From: Flammeovirga sp. SJP92
GTDB lineage: Bacteria > Bacteroidota > Bacteroidia > Cytophagales > Flammeovirgaceae
NCBI RefSeq assembly: GCF_001583495.1
Contig: NZ_LQAQ01000111.1
Location: forward strand, 62,001-126,000
Direction: 5' to 3'
Length of the DNA stretch: 64,000 bases
Under the pieces are notes generated by a model that was not told the DNA's origin, ran no database searches, and saw only the letters and a list, made by a program, of their open reading frames with translations. A program made the translations under genes and the position numbers. This document shows positions 28,171 to 36,623 of the stretch, one piece after another; position 1 is the stretch's first letter; every line of letters begins with the position of its first letter.

Positions 28171-29019
28171 ATGATGAAAAAGATAGTAAATTATATTTTA
28201 GCCGTAGTACTTTTTTCAAGCTGTACTTACGAAGATTACTTAAATGATTTTGATACAACAACTGTATATTTTTCCTTCCAAAACCCTGTCCGTACTTTGA
28301 TAGTAGATGAGTATGAATACATCAAACTAGGGGTAGCTTTAGGAGGAAAAAGGGAAAATAAACAAAACGAGTGGGCAAAGTTTGAGGTAGATTCAGAACT
28401 ACTTCAGAACACTCGCTTTAAGCTATTGCCAAGTGATGTTTACACTTTAAGTAATACAGAAGAAATCGTGATTCCAGAAGGAAAAATGCAAGGTGATGTC
28501 ACCGTCAATTTCGATATGGACAAATTAACGTCAATGAGTGAGCCTTACACCAATTATGCATTGCCGGTACGAATAACAAGTACTTCATTAGATCAAGTAC
28601 ACGCTGAAAAAGACTATACGATTATTGCTTTCAAATACATTGCTCACCTCGATGGTACATGGTATCATAAAGGAACAACAAAAGCAATCAACCTCAATAC
28701 GGATTCAACTTGGACAAGAATCTATTCTAAACCAACATTGGAGAAAAACCAATCGTGGACGTTGAATACAAAAACAAGTCAAATGGTGGAAACCAACGGT
28801 ATCAGTTATTTAAGTGGCAAAATGGAAATTGACCAACAAGCAGAAGAAATTTTCATCACAGCCGAAGAGGAAGAGAATTTCCATTCTAAATCAGCAAGCA
28901 TGTCAGCAGACAAAAAAGAACTCTACTTATCCTACTCATTCCAAAGAGATAGTATTGTTTATGAAGCCACTGACACGCTGATTTTCGCAACAAGAAACAT
29001 CGTTTTCGAAACGTGGTAA
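28171..29019 (+). CDS. DUF1735/SusE-like surface glycan-binding lipoprotein
   Basis: A 282-residue lipoprotein from the ATG at 28171. An upstream ATG at 28156 would overlap the SusD stop and lengthen the signal. The lipobox is LFSSC near residue 17. The N-terminal half (TTTVYFSFQNPVRTL, then YTLSNTEEIVIPEGKMQGDV) fits the DUF1735 beta-sandwich; the second half looks like a second beta domain (LDGTWYHKGTTKAIN). Such proteins follow SusCD and bind glycan at the surface. It is the last gene of the PUL operon; a strong terminator follows. Confidence 0.75.
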   Translation: MMKKIVNYILAVVLFSSCTYEDYLNDFDTTTVYFSFQNPVRTLIVDEYEYIKLGVALGGKRENKQNEWAKFEVDSELLQNTRFKLLPSDVYTLSNTEEIVIPEGKMQGDVTVNFDMDKLTSMSEPYTNYALPVRITSTSLDQVHAEKDYTIIAFKYIAHLDGTWYHKGTTKAINLNTDSTWTRIYSKPTLEKNQSWTLNTKTSQMVETNGISYLSGKMEIDQQAEEIFITAEEEENFHSKSASMSADKKELYLSYSFQRDSIVYEATDTLIFATRNIVFETW

Positions 29020-29044
29020 TATATATTTTGTGGACTATTTATGG

Positions 29045-29081
29045 AGCTCTCAACAGTGTTTTTGCTGTTGGGAGCTTTTTT
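29045..29081 (+). terminator. Terminator of the PUL operon
   Basis: AGCTCTCAACAG (29045-29056) pairs with CTGTTGGGAGCT (29065-29076) with one T-G wobble, loop 8 nt, then TTTTT. It is 25 bases past the DUF1735 stop. Confidence 0.9.
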
Positions 29082-29109
29082 GCTATTTTTAAAATAGTAT
29101 TACAAAAAA

Positions 29110-30114
29110 ATGAGATTTTTAATCATGAAAAGCCCCGTGCAAATTATAAAAAGAGTGTATTACCTTTGGAAGTTTCATGGAATGTACCTGAATGCTATCA
29201 ATTTAAAAAAAGGAGATATTATAGATTCATGTCAATTACTTGAAGAATCTATAAGTCTAATACATAAATACGATTTGCCGTTTGAGAAAGAGAAGCTTGA
29301 AATCTATTACAATGCATATTCATTTCACTTGCAAAGTAATAATAGAGCTAAAGCTCTTCAGTACATAGAATTATGCCTTCAAATTGAAGCCTCTAATGTA
29401 AAATATTTTCTAGCCAGAGGAATAATACATTACCTTGATAAAAACTACATAAAAGCAGAAAGCGATTTTCTTCACTCTTTATTCCTTCAAAATGATAACA
29501 GTTTAGCACTTTATCATTTATCAAGAACTTCTTTAAAATTAGAAAAATACGGTAAAGCCCTAAATATTATAAATAGAAGTATTGAGCTAAATCCAAATTA
29601 TCCTATGGCTATGTTAATAAGGTCTTTTTGTTTATTTCATGATCATAAATTTAATAAAGCAGAGGAGTTGTATAAAGATTTAATAACCATCAATAGCTTA
29701 AAATGGATTAAACTAATGAAAAACCTTAAAGGAGAAGAACAGTTTAATAAAGAGTTTTGGATTGAAAATCTTGTTCAAGAGACAAATCAGAAAAGATTCC
29801 TTGAGATAATCAATAAAATTGAAAATATTTTTGTTATACAGCCACTTTTATTAAAAGGGTTTCATTATACAGCAAAACAGGAATATGATCGTGCTTTAAT
29901 CGAGTTAAACAGTGTAATTAGTTTGGACCCCAATATACGTTCAATTTATACTCTTATGGGTTATATAAAGCATTTACAAAATGATTTTGAGTCTAGTGAA
30001 ACCTTTCTCAAAAAGGCTTTTGAAATGGGGGATACTGATGCAAAGAGTGCCTTAATAGAAAAGAAAATTGAGGAATTGTATAAAAAAATAAATTATACGC
30101 AGACCTTATTTTAA
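29110..30114 (+). CDS. TPR-repeat protein
   Basis: A 334-residue protein of helical tetratricopeptide repeats. Recognisable units include NNRAKALQYIELCLQI, KNYIKAESDFLHSLFL, EKYGKALNIINRSIELNPN and EYDRALIELNSVISLDPN. No signal peptide or enzyme motif, so it is probably a cytoplasmic scaffold. The base composition is more AT-rich than the PUL genes and the text lies just after the PUL terminator, so it is a separate unit. The start could also be the ATG at 29125. Function unknown. Confidence 0.7.
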   Translation: MRFLIMKSPVQIIKRVYYLWKFHGMYLNAINLKKGDIIDSCQLLEESISLIHKYDLPFEKEKLEIYYNAYSFHLQSNNRAKALQYIELCLQIEASNVKYFLARGIIHYLDKNYIKAESDFLHSLFLQNDNSLALYHLSRTSLKLEKYGKALNIINRSIELNPNYPMAMLIRSFCLFHDHKFNKAEELYKDLITINSLKWIKLMKNLKGEEQFNKEFWIENLVQETNQKRFLEIINKIENIFVIQPLLLKGFHYTAKQEYDRALIELNSVISLDPNIRSIYTLMGYIKHLQNDFESSETFLKKAFEMGDTDAKSALIEKKIEELYKKINYTQTLF

Positions 30115-30178
30115 AAAGTCAAAACCAAATTGTTATTTTTAAAAAAGAAACTACAGCAACAATAAAATCAATAATTAT

Positions 30179-30847
30179 ATGCAAACTCAAAATCCCGCTC
30201 TTCAACAGTTTTTCTTTGGTTCAGATCTTTTCTACACAATTCTTATTTTAATAATAGTCGGTATTATTGGTGGTATCATTAATTATTATCACGAATTCCC
30301 AAGCCAAGAAGATAAACAGCAAACCTTGCTTCAGTGCCTATTCTTGGGAGTAGGTGCTTCTTTGATGATTCCTTTGTTTTTGAAGTTCACTTCTTTCAAT
30401 TTCAAGCCGGAAACTGCCACAACTGAAGAGTTTTTAGAACTGATAGGACTTTGTCTAATCGCAAGTATTTTTGCAAGAAGATTTATTACATCAATAGGTG
30501 ATAAAGTATTGATGGAGCAACTGAAGAAGAAAATTAGCAATATTGAGGAGGGTGTAGAAGAGATTGTTACGGAAGGTTATGATGAAAAATCCAACGAATT
30601 CAAGAAAGAAGATTTTATAGAAATTGACGGAAATGAATTGGCTGTATTAGAAGCGATGAAAAATAAACTTCCTCAAAAAAGAAGAAAAGTAGAGGGTTTG
30701 ATGGAAGATACAAGCCTTTGTGAGCAAGATGCGGTCAGTAGTCTTGAAGCATTAAAAAAAGACGGATATGTAGACCATTTAATAGTGAATGATATGGACC
30801 GTTGGGAAATCACTAAAAAGGGAAGGAACTATTTTCACTTTTTCTAA
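30179..30847 (+). CDS. Three-TM membrane protein with C-terminal winged helix (YEATS-associated-like)
   Basis: A 222-residue protein. Three hydrophobic helices lie at about 17-37 (LFYTILILIIVGIIGGIINY), 51-70 (LFLGVGASLMIPLFLKF) and 86-104 (LIGLCLIASIFARRF). Then comes a charged linker with a coiled-coil look (120-150) and a winged-helix-like C-terminus (ELAVLEAM, DAVSSLEALKKDGYVDHL, WEITKKGRNYF). The TM half resembles the small 'YEATS-associated' three-TM family described in predicted nucleotide-signalling and conflict systems. That match is from memory and uncertain. No YEATS-like domain gene is next to it. Confidence 0.55.
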   Translation: MQTQNPALQQFFFGSDLFYTILILIIVGIIGGIINYYHEFPSQEDKQQTLLQCLFLGVGASLMIPLFLKFTSFNFKPETATTEEFLELIGLCLIASIFARRFITSIGDKVLMEQLKKKISNIEEGVEEIVTEGYDEKSNEFKKEDFIEIDGNELAVLEAMKNKLPQKRRKVEGLMEDTSLCEQDAVSSLEALKKDGYVDHLIVNDMDRWEITKKGRNYFHFF

Positions 30848-31026
30848 TCCTAGGTTTTAAATTAATTTACTTCTTCACGTTTTAATGAAATGTCATTACT
30901 ACAGAAAAATAGGTGTGCCTAGTTTAAGTGAGTGGTGTGTAATGTAGTGATGTAATTGGTAATGCATTTTTTATTGTGTATTTGGTGTTTATATTTAAAT
31001 ATATTTTCATCAATTTACATTCAAAA

Positions 31027-31716
31027 ATGCTACTAGATAAAAATGAGAGTCCCTACTGTGACAAGTATAAAAAAGACCTATATATCCAAAGATTTATAAT
31101 AGGCATTCTAGGTATGTTGATGCCTTTCCTACTTTATGGTTTTTTTAATTTTACCTTTCTAGATTCCTTCAGTCAGTATTATTATACCAGGTCTGCGGTG
31201 TTTTTTATTATCACCGTTTCAACTTTTTCTATTTTGTTAATTTCTTACCAAGGTTATGAAAAAACAGAAAATGAAAAAGTGAGCGATAATAGGTTAACAT
31301 CAATTGCGGGAATTATGGGGCTAATTGTGGTCTTAGTACCCACAAAAGCAATCAGTCCATTGATTAATCCAGCTACAGTTTATGCATTATTTGGTCATAG
31401 TTGTAATGACATCAAACTTTGGATACACAACATTGCGGCAATAGCTTTTATGAGTTTAGTAGGCGGTGTGTCTTATTTTAAATTCTCCAAAGTAGATGAT
31501 AAAGAAAGGAACAAGAAAAAGAATCAAATCTATAAGTTTTTCGCAATCGTAATATGGGTATCAGTTGGTTTTATATTGATCTGTTTCATTTATTATAGTG
31601 TAACACAGAAATCATTAGTTGAGAATTATGTCTTTTGGGGAGAATTTGTGGCAATTGAGTTTTTTGCATTCTCATGGATTAAAAAATCACATATTCTGAC
31701 TTTAAATAGGAAATAA
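31027..31716 (+). CDS. Multi-pass membrane protein, unknown function
   Basis: A 229-residue protein with about six hydrophobic segments (for example IIGILGMLMPFLLYGFF, AVFFIITVSTFSILLI, IAGIMGLIVVLVPT, FAIVIWVSVGFILICFI). The pattern of YYYT-RS-VFF followed by SYQGYEKTENE and GIMGLIVVLVPT resembles a widespread DUF998-like integral membrane family. No catalytic residues stand out. The frame extends upstream to a GTG at 30976, but the ATG at 31027 is preferred as it gives a compact hydrophilic N-terminus (MLLDKNESPYCDKYKK). Transcribed alone, it seems. Confidence 0.6.
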   Translation: MLLDKNESPYCDKYKKDLYIQRFIIGILGMLMPFLLYGFFNFTFLDSFSQYYYTRSAVFFIITVSTFSILLISYQGYEKTENEKVSDNRLTSIAGIMGLIVVLVPTKAISPLINPATVYALFGHSCNDIKLWIHNIAAIAFMSLVGGVSYFKFSKVDDKERNKKKNQIYKFFAIVIWVSVGFILICFIYYSVTQKSLVENYVFWGEFVAIEFFAFSWIKKSHILTLNRK

Positions 31717-31734
31717 AGCCTTGACATTGATAAG

Positions 31735-31777
31735 GAAAACAAGTTTGATAAATGGTCTATCTTACTTGTTTTCACTT
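31735..31777 (+). terminator. Possible terminator after membrane protein
   Basis: GAAAACAAGT (31735-31744) pairs with ACTTGTTTTC (31764-31773), loop 19 nt. The U-run is poor, so this is a weak call. Confidence 0.45.
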
Positions 31778-31975
31778 ATTATCTTAATTAAGTGCTAATA
31801 ACCTTTGTCCACTTTTTAAGAATGTTAAACCTCTTTCTTTAGAAAATAATAAAGCTCACATTCGTAATGAGTAATGTTATTACGAAAAAGATTACTTACT
31901 AAAACCAAATAGAATTCTTAACCCTTTCAAATCATTGATAATAAGAGATGCTTTATTATTGGTGAGCAAAATCTC

Positions 31976-32770
31976 ATGATTTATTTACCACAGATTTCAA
32001 AAACAAGAAGTAATAGTTATGGCTATTTTTTCTTGATCCTATTATTATTTTATTGCAATTCCCTTTTCGCACAACAGGAAAAAGGTATGACAGCTGTAAG
32101 GTCAACCTTATACAATTTCTCCTATATCGATTTCAATATGGATTTTTATAAGTTTGCTTCTGATCAATACCTTTTATCTCATACAGCCAATGGAACTTTA
32201 AAACTCAGTGCTCAAAGCTTCTTGAACATGGAGTATAATTTCTCCAATTCATGGCAAGACAATTCCTCATTTATGACAATGGGAGATTTCAGTGTGACTT
32301 ATACAAGGAACTTTTATTCCAAGAATTATCAAAAAGGTGGTTTTCAAGGTGTGGCGTCTTCATTAAAAGCAATTTTACCCACAGGGAAAAGTAAGTACCT
32401 CAGTGGTTTTGATAATTGGATTTTGGAACCATCCGTTTATTTTGGATGGAAGCTTCACAATCATAAGAATTACATAGTATCAAAATTCAGATTAAATTTT
32501 CCTCTTGCAACACTTCCCGATGCTACTCCATCAATTCCTTTTGGAAGATACGAGGCTACTTTTGGATATGAAGATCAAAATCTTTGGATAGCAAGCACAA
32601 TTGATAATAGGCTGACATTGGATTATTGGGAATATAACTTATTGCATAAATTTGAACTAGGGGTGAAACTAGATAAGACAAATGGAGTTTTTGGTTCAAC
32701 AACAAATAGAATTATAGGAGATGGGTTTTATGAATATTATATCAATTTTGGTTATTATAAAGTGATTTAA
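31976..32770 (+). CDS. Exported protein, probable outer-membrane beta-barrel
   Basis: A 264-residue protein with a signal peptide ending near residue 33 (NSLFAQQ). The rest alternates polar and aromatic residues in short strands (KLSAQSFLNMEYNFS, LEPSVYFGWKLHNHKNY, KFRLNFPLATL, FELGVKLDKTN) and ends in YYINFGYYKVI, the look of an 8-12-strand barrel. Family not recognised. It converges with another barrel gene at 32814, and a shared hairpin overlaps its stop codon. Confidence 0.6.
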   Translation: MIYLPQISKTRSNSYGYFFLILLLFYCNSLFAQQEKGMTAVRSTLYNFSYIDFNMDFYKFASDQYLLSHTANGTLKLSAQSFLNMEYNFSNSWQDNSSFMTMGDFSVTYTRNFYSKNYQKGGFQGVASSLKAILPTGKSKYLSGFDNWILEPSVYFGWKLHNHKNYIVSKFRLNFPLATLPDATPSIPFGRYEATFGYEDQNLWIASTIDNRLTLDYWEYNLLHKFELGVKLDKTNGVFGSTTNRIIGDGFYEYYINFGYYKVI

Positions 32771-32801
32771 TGCACTGTAAACACAGTTTACAGTGCATTA
32801 A
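32767..32801. terminator. Bidirectional hairpin between convergent genes
   Basis: A perfect 15-bp stem, TTAATGCACTGTAAA (32767-32781) with TTTACAGTGCATTAA (32787-32801), loop 5 nt. It begins inside the stop codon of the plus-strand gene. The U-run is lacking on both strands, so it may act as an mRNA 3' stabiliser as much as a terminator. Confidence 0.75.
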
Positions 32802-32813
32802 TATCATAAGCTA

Positions 32814-33503
32814 TTAGAAGCGGTATAAAATACTCACTTGACCAATTCCGCTATTGAAACCCCAGTCATATCTTGAGATATCATACGTCTGCTCATAGTT
32901 AGCATTATATGTATTTACATTAAGGTATTCCTGTATTTCATTGTCTGAAGAATATGTTTTATCAGTTTTTTCACCAGAAGTAAACATAAAGGCAGGATTA
33001 ATTTCCAAACCAAAAACTAGTTTCTCTTTTACGACATAATTAACACCCAAAACCAGTTGAATGCCCACACTATTTGTGACTTCTATGTTTTCGCTTCTAC
33101 TTTCAATAATAGTTGGAGAGGTGAGTTGACCGTTATTATCATAATTCCAGTCATAATAATACCCTTGACTCTTAAATTCATTAGAGTTGTAAGCATATCT
33201 TACATCAAGACCATACCTAAACTCCAATTGATTACCGATCGATTTACGAAACTCTCTACCAATTGCTAGGCTGACAGAAAGACTTGAGCCATCTCTTGAG
33301 ACACTGTCTGCTTTCATGTCGTTGGAAGAACCGAATGCCGCTAAGGACGTAAAGCGCCACATTCCATTAGAGTTACCAGTTCTATAGGTAATACCAAAAG
33401 AGTTGAAGTCATTGAAAACAGCACCCACTTCTTTTTGCTTTTCTTGGGCGAATAAAGTAGTTGAAGACATTACTACAAGAATAATAATTACTAGGTTTTT
33501 CAT
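32814..33503 (-). CDS. Outer-membrane beta-barrel protein
   Basis: A 229-residue protein with signal peptide (VVMSSTTLFAQ, residues 1-19). Strand-like segments follow (SFGITYRTGNSNGMWRFTSL, LSVSLAIGREFRKS, LEFRYGLDVRYAYN, SVGIQLVLGVNYVV, LVFGLEINPAFMF) and the C-terminus is VSILYRF, with the terminal Phe typical of barrels inserted by the BAM machinery. No family name assigned. Gene is isolated, convergent with 31976-32770 and divergent from the sulfatase at 33929. Confidence 0.65.
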   Translation of the reverse strand: MKNLVIIILVVMSSTTLFAQEKQKEVGAVFNDFNSFGITYRTGNSNGMWRFTSLAAFGSSNDMKADSVSRDGSSLSVSLAIGREFRKSIGNQLEFRYGLDVRYAYNSNEFKSQGYYYDWNYDNNGQLTSPTIIESRSENIEVTNSVGIQLVLGVNYVVKEKLVFGLEINPAFMFTSGEKTDKTYSSDNEIQEYLNVNTYNANYEQTYDISRYDWGFNSGIGQVSILYRF

Positions 33504-33928
33504 TACTTAGTTTGTTTAAAGTGAATAATGATTGAAAGTATTACACTTTAATTTTTCATCTTTCTATTGAGATAAAAAAGCTATTTTCTGTAGTGATGTA
33601 CTATTGACGTACCCTTGAAATGGATAAAAGTAGTTGTTTAAAATATTTTAATCTAAACCTTAAAATTTCCCTTAAGACGATAAAAATGGGATAAAATTGT
33701 TTTAAGTGAAATTTAACTTAAAACTTATAACCAATTAAGTATACCTAATTGTCGAACATTGATATCAAATCTGATAATATTGTTTGACGCATTGTTAATA
33801 TGAAATGCAAAAGAACACCTCGGTAAAATCAAAGAACACGAAAGTAAAAGCAAGAAGTTTTTAGGTCCGTTTATACAATCAACTATCAGGAAAACTGATG
33901 GAATAGTTGTTTACAAATTGTAGAATAG
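33504..33928. other. 425-bp divergent intergenic region
   Basis: Very AT-rich and without a convincing ORF. It separates a minus-strand barrel gene from the plus-strand sulfatase, so it should hold both promoters, but no clean TAnnTTTG with TTG was found. It contains one inverted repeat (33699-33724) and a twice-occurring GATAAAA (33678 and 33689). Confidence 0.5.
33699..33724. promoter_or_regulatory. 9-bp inverted repeat, operator candidate
   Basis: GTTTTAAGT (33699-33707) and ACTTAAAAC (33716-33724) are exact inverted repeats with an 8-bp spacer. It lies about 200 bp from both divergent genes. A dimeric regulator site is one reading; no regulator is assigned. Confidence 0.4.
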
Positions 33929-35497
33929 ATGAAAAAGATTTCCTTACTTATTTTAGCAACTTTAATCTCTTTCGGAGGTTTTGCTCAAAAGAAAAAATCA
34001 AACAAGAAACAGCCCAACATCTTGGTGATTTGGGGTGATGATATTGGCTACTGGAATATCTCTGCTTATAACAGAGGTATGATGGGATACAGAACACCAA
34101 ACATTGATAGAATCGCTAGCGAAGGTGCAATTTTTACAGATCAATATGCACAGCAATCATGTACAGCAGGCCGTTCGGCTTTTGCTTTAGGTCAGCACCC
34201 TTTCCGTACAGGACTTTTAACGATCGGTATGCCTGGTACAGATCATGGTATTCCTGATTGGGCACCCACAATTGGTGATGTTTTAAAAGAAAAAGGATAC
34301 ACGACGGGACAGTTTGGTAAAAACCACTTGGGGGATCAGGATAAGCATCTTCCAACTAATCACGGTTTCGATGAGTTTTTTGGAAACTTATACCACCTAA
34401 ATGCTGAAGAGGAGCCAGAAACAGAATCTTACCCTAAGGATCCAGAGTTTAGAAAGAAATGGGGCCCAAGAGGAGTGATTCATTCTTATGCAGACGGTAG
34501 AATTTCAGATACAGGTCCATTGACAAGAAAGCGTATGGAGACTGTGGATGATGAGTTTTTAGCCGCTTCCGTGAAGTTTATCGAAAATGCAGTGGAAAAG
34601 GATGAGCCTTTCTTTGTTTGGTTCAACTCTTCAAGAATGCACTTGCATACACGTTTGAAACCCGAATCTGTTGGAGTAACAGGTAAAGGTCTTTATCCAG
34701 ACGGTATGGCTGAACACGATCTGCAAGTGGGAACTTTATTAGATCTTTTAGATGAGCTGGGGATTGATGATAACACGATCGTCATTTACTCTACAGACAA
34801 TGGTGCTGAGAAATTTACATGGCCTGACGGTGGTAGTTCGCCTTTCCATGGAGAAAAAGGAACTACATACGAAGGTGGTATGAGAGTGCCACAAGTGGTA
34901 AAATGGCCAGGTGTTATTGAGGCAGGAACTGAAATCAACGAAATCATGTCTCATGAAGACTGGTTGCCAACTTTAGCGGCAGCAGCAGGTTATGATGATG
35001 TAGTTGCAGATGCTAAGAAAGGTTTTGAAGCCAATGGTAAAGAATGGAGAGTACATTTAGATGGTTACAATTTTATGCCTTATTTCCAAGGAAAAGAGGA
35101 GGAAGGCCCTCGTCATGAGATCTACTACTTTGCTCAGAATGGTAAGTTTGATGCGATCAGAATTGATGATCTGAAAATCTCATTCACACAGTCAGAAGGA
35201 AACTTCCGTACTGCTGTACGTCAAAGTTCTACATGGCCTACAGTGTCTAACTTAAGATCAGATCCTTTTGAAACTGCTAAGTTTGAATCAGAAATGTATT
35301 TCCGTTGGTTGGTAGATCAAATGTGGGTGATGGTGCCTGCAGGTGCAAAAGTAAAAGAATTCTTAGGTACTATGGAAGGTTACCCATTCCAAATGGGCTT
35401 CCAGATTGATGTTTCAAACCTTGGTTATGAGACTTTCAGAATGAAAAAATTCATGACTGACTTGGAAGAAATGAAAAAGCAATTCGATAAGAAATAG
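33929..35497 (+). CDS. Exported sulfatase, C-x-A-x-R signature
   Basis: A 522-residue sulfatase. The signal peptide ends at about residue 20 (FGGFAQ). Metal motif is D37-D38 (WGDDIGYWN) and TDNGA. The formylglycine signature is C78-T-A-G-R, with Ala in place of Pro; the maturation rule C-x-P/A-x-R still holds. GKNHLG replaces GKWHLG and the segment GFDEFFGNLYHLNAEEEPE follows. This set is characteristic of one conserved arylsulfatase subgroup. It lies 4.9 kb past the PUL operon, upstream of an AraC regulator, and so may be a separately controlled part of the PUL. A terminator follows. Confidence 0.92.
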   Translation: MKKISLLILATLISFGGFAQKKKSNKKQPNILVIWGDDIGYWNISAYNRGMMGYRTPNIDRIASEGAIFTDQYAQQSCTAGRSAFALGQHPFRTGLLTIGMPGTDHGIPDWAPTIGDVLKEKGYTTGQFGKNHLGDQDKHLPTNHGFDEFFGNLYHLNAEEEPETESYPKDPEFRKKWGPRGVIHSYADGRISDTGPLTRKRMETVDDEFLAASVKFIENAVEKDEPFFVWFNSSRMHLHTRLKPESVGVTGKGLYPDGMAEHDLQVGTLLDLLDELGIDDNTIVIYSTDNGAEKFTWPDGGSSPFHGEKGTTYEGGMRVPQVVKWPGVIEAGTEINEIMSHEDWLPTLAAAAGYDDVVADAKKGFEANGKEWRVHLDGYNFMPYFQGKEEEGPRHEIYYFAQNGKFDAIRIDDLKISFTQSEGNFRTAVRQSSTWPTVSNLRSDPFETAKFESEMYFRWLVDQMWVMVPAGAKVKEFLGTMEGYPFQMGFQIDVSNLGYETFRMKKFMTDLEEMKKQFDKK

Positions 35498-35532
35498 TCT
35501 TTTTTTATTAAATTCGTTAGTACACATACGTC

Positions 35533-35565
35533 AAACCTACTGCCAATTTGGTAGTAGGTTTTCAT
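35533..35565 (+). terminator. Terminator after the 33929 sulfatase
   Basis: AAACCTACT (35533-35541) pairs with AGTAGGTTT (35553-35561), with inner CC/GG pairing in the loop and a short T-run. It ends 17 bases before the AraC start. Confidence 0.7.
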
Positions 35566-35581
35566 CATTAAGCATTAAGAA

Positions 35582-36559
35582 ATGAACATTCCTCATATAG
35601 AGTTACAAGAAGGAAGTATCCATGATTTAATTCTTCAATTACAAGAAAAATATGGTGGAGAAATTAAAGATCAGCATTACCGTCTTTCTCATGATTTGAT
35701 GGATTTGGAGGTTAGATATTTCAGGATGACTGATGGAATAGAAATTACCTTGAATACTGTAACTTTTCATCAAGACCATAAGTTGACAATTTATGGCAAT
35801 AATGAAGTTAATAGACATTTATGCTTTCGTTTCTCTTATCAAGGTGATCTAATGAGAGGACACCTTAAGGATGAAACTAAAGTGGAATTGTCTGAAGGGA
35901 TGGCCATTTTTGATACTGCTTTAACTTTTGATGTATTGATGAGAAAAGGACAGGTGCACCAATGGTTGGGAGTGAGAACTTCTACCAAAGTGATGGAAAG
36001 TAGTTTTTTAATGTTTTCAGATTATTTTGGGGATGTTTTTAATACAGAAAAAACATGGATGATTTACGATCATATGCCCTTGGAAATCAATTTACTCTTG
36101 AAAGAACTTTTTGACCTCAAAAAATTAAATAAACCTGTTCCTGTTGAGAATTCTCTTATTATTGCAAGAGCAAGTGAAATCATTGGTGTTTTTTATGAAA
36201 GAATATTAAGTAGGAAAATCACAAAGGAAAAATTTCTTCATCAAAATGATCTAGAAGCTTTATTTAAAATAAAAGATGATATTTTGAGTACTTATGAACT
36301 GCCCCCATCTTTAGAAGAAATTGCAGACCAATATGGTTTTTCAGTCTCCAAATTGAGAAGGGATTTTAATAATGTTTTTGGAACTTCCATCCATCGTTTT
36401 CATCAAAACTACAGGTTGGAACAAGCTAAAATCAGTCTTGCAGCCAACAACTTAACAGTTACCGAAATATCAAGAAAATACGGCTATAAATCTATTGCTA
36501 AGTTTTCATATGCTTTTAAAAAGAAATTTGGGAAGTCACCCAGCGATTTTCAAAGTTAA
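35582..36559 (+). CDS. AraC-family transcriptional regulator
   Basis: A 325-residue protein. The C-terminal ~100 residues form the double helix-turn-helix of AraC/XylS: LEEIADQYGFSVSKLRRDFNNVFG, then LTVTEISRKYGYKSIAKFSYAFKKKFGKSPSDF. The N-terminal ~200 residues are an unassigned sensing domain resembling other Bacteroidota AraC regulators with no clear cupin motif. It sits just after a sulfatase and before a glycoside hydrolase, so it may control one or both of them. Target is inference. No signal peptide; cytoplasmic. Confidence 0.88.
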   Translation: MNIPHIELQEGSIHDLILQLQEKYGGEIKDQHYRLSHDLMDLEVRYFRMTDGIEITLNTVTFHQDHKLTIYGNNEVNRHLCFRFSYQGDLMRGHLKDETKVELSEGMAIFDTALTFDVLMRKGQVHQWLGVRTSTKVMESSFLMFSDYFGDVFNTEKTWMIYDHMPLEINLLLKELFDLKKLNKPVPVENSLIIARASEIIGVFYERILSRKITKEKFLHQNDLEALFKIKDDILSTYELPPSLEEIADQYGFSVSKLRRDFNNVFGTSIHRFHQNYRLEQAKISLAANNLTVTEISRKYGYKSIAKFSYAFKKKFGKSPSDFQS

Positions 36560-36623
36560 GCCCAAAAATAACCCATAGTTATAAAACCAAGGGCTATTGA
36601 AAAAATGTACCTCATATTTAATA

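Noticed and set aside
29013-29243. Plus-strand ORF overlapping the PUL terminator
   Set aside because: It runs through the terminator hairpin and the first part of the TPR gene in another frame.
36545-36610. Terminator between AraC and the GH71/GH99-like gene
   Set aside because: AGCCC and GGGCT can pair but the stem is only 5 bp with a long loop and no U-run.
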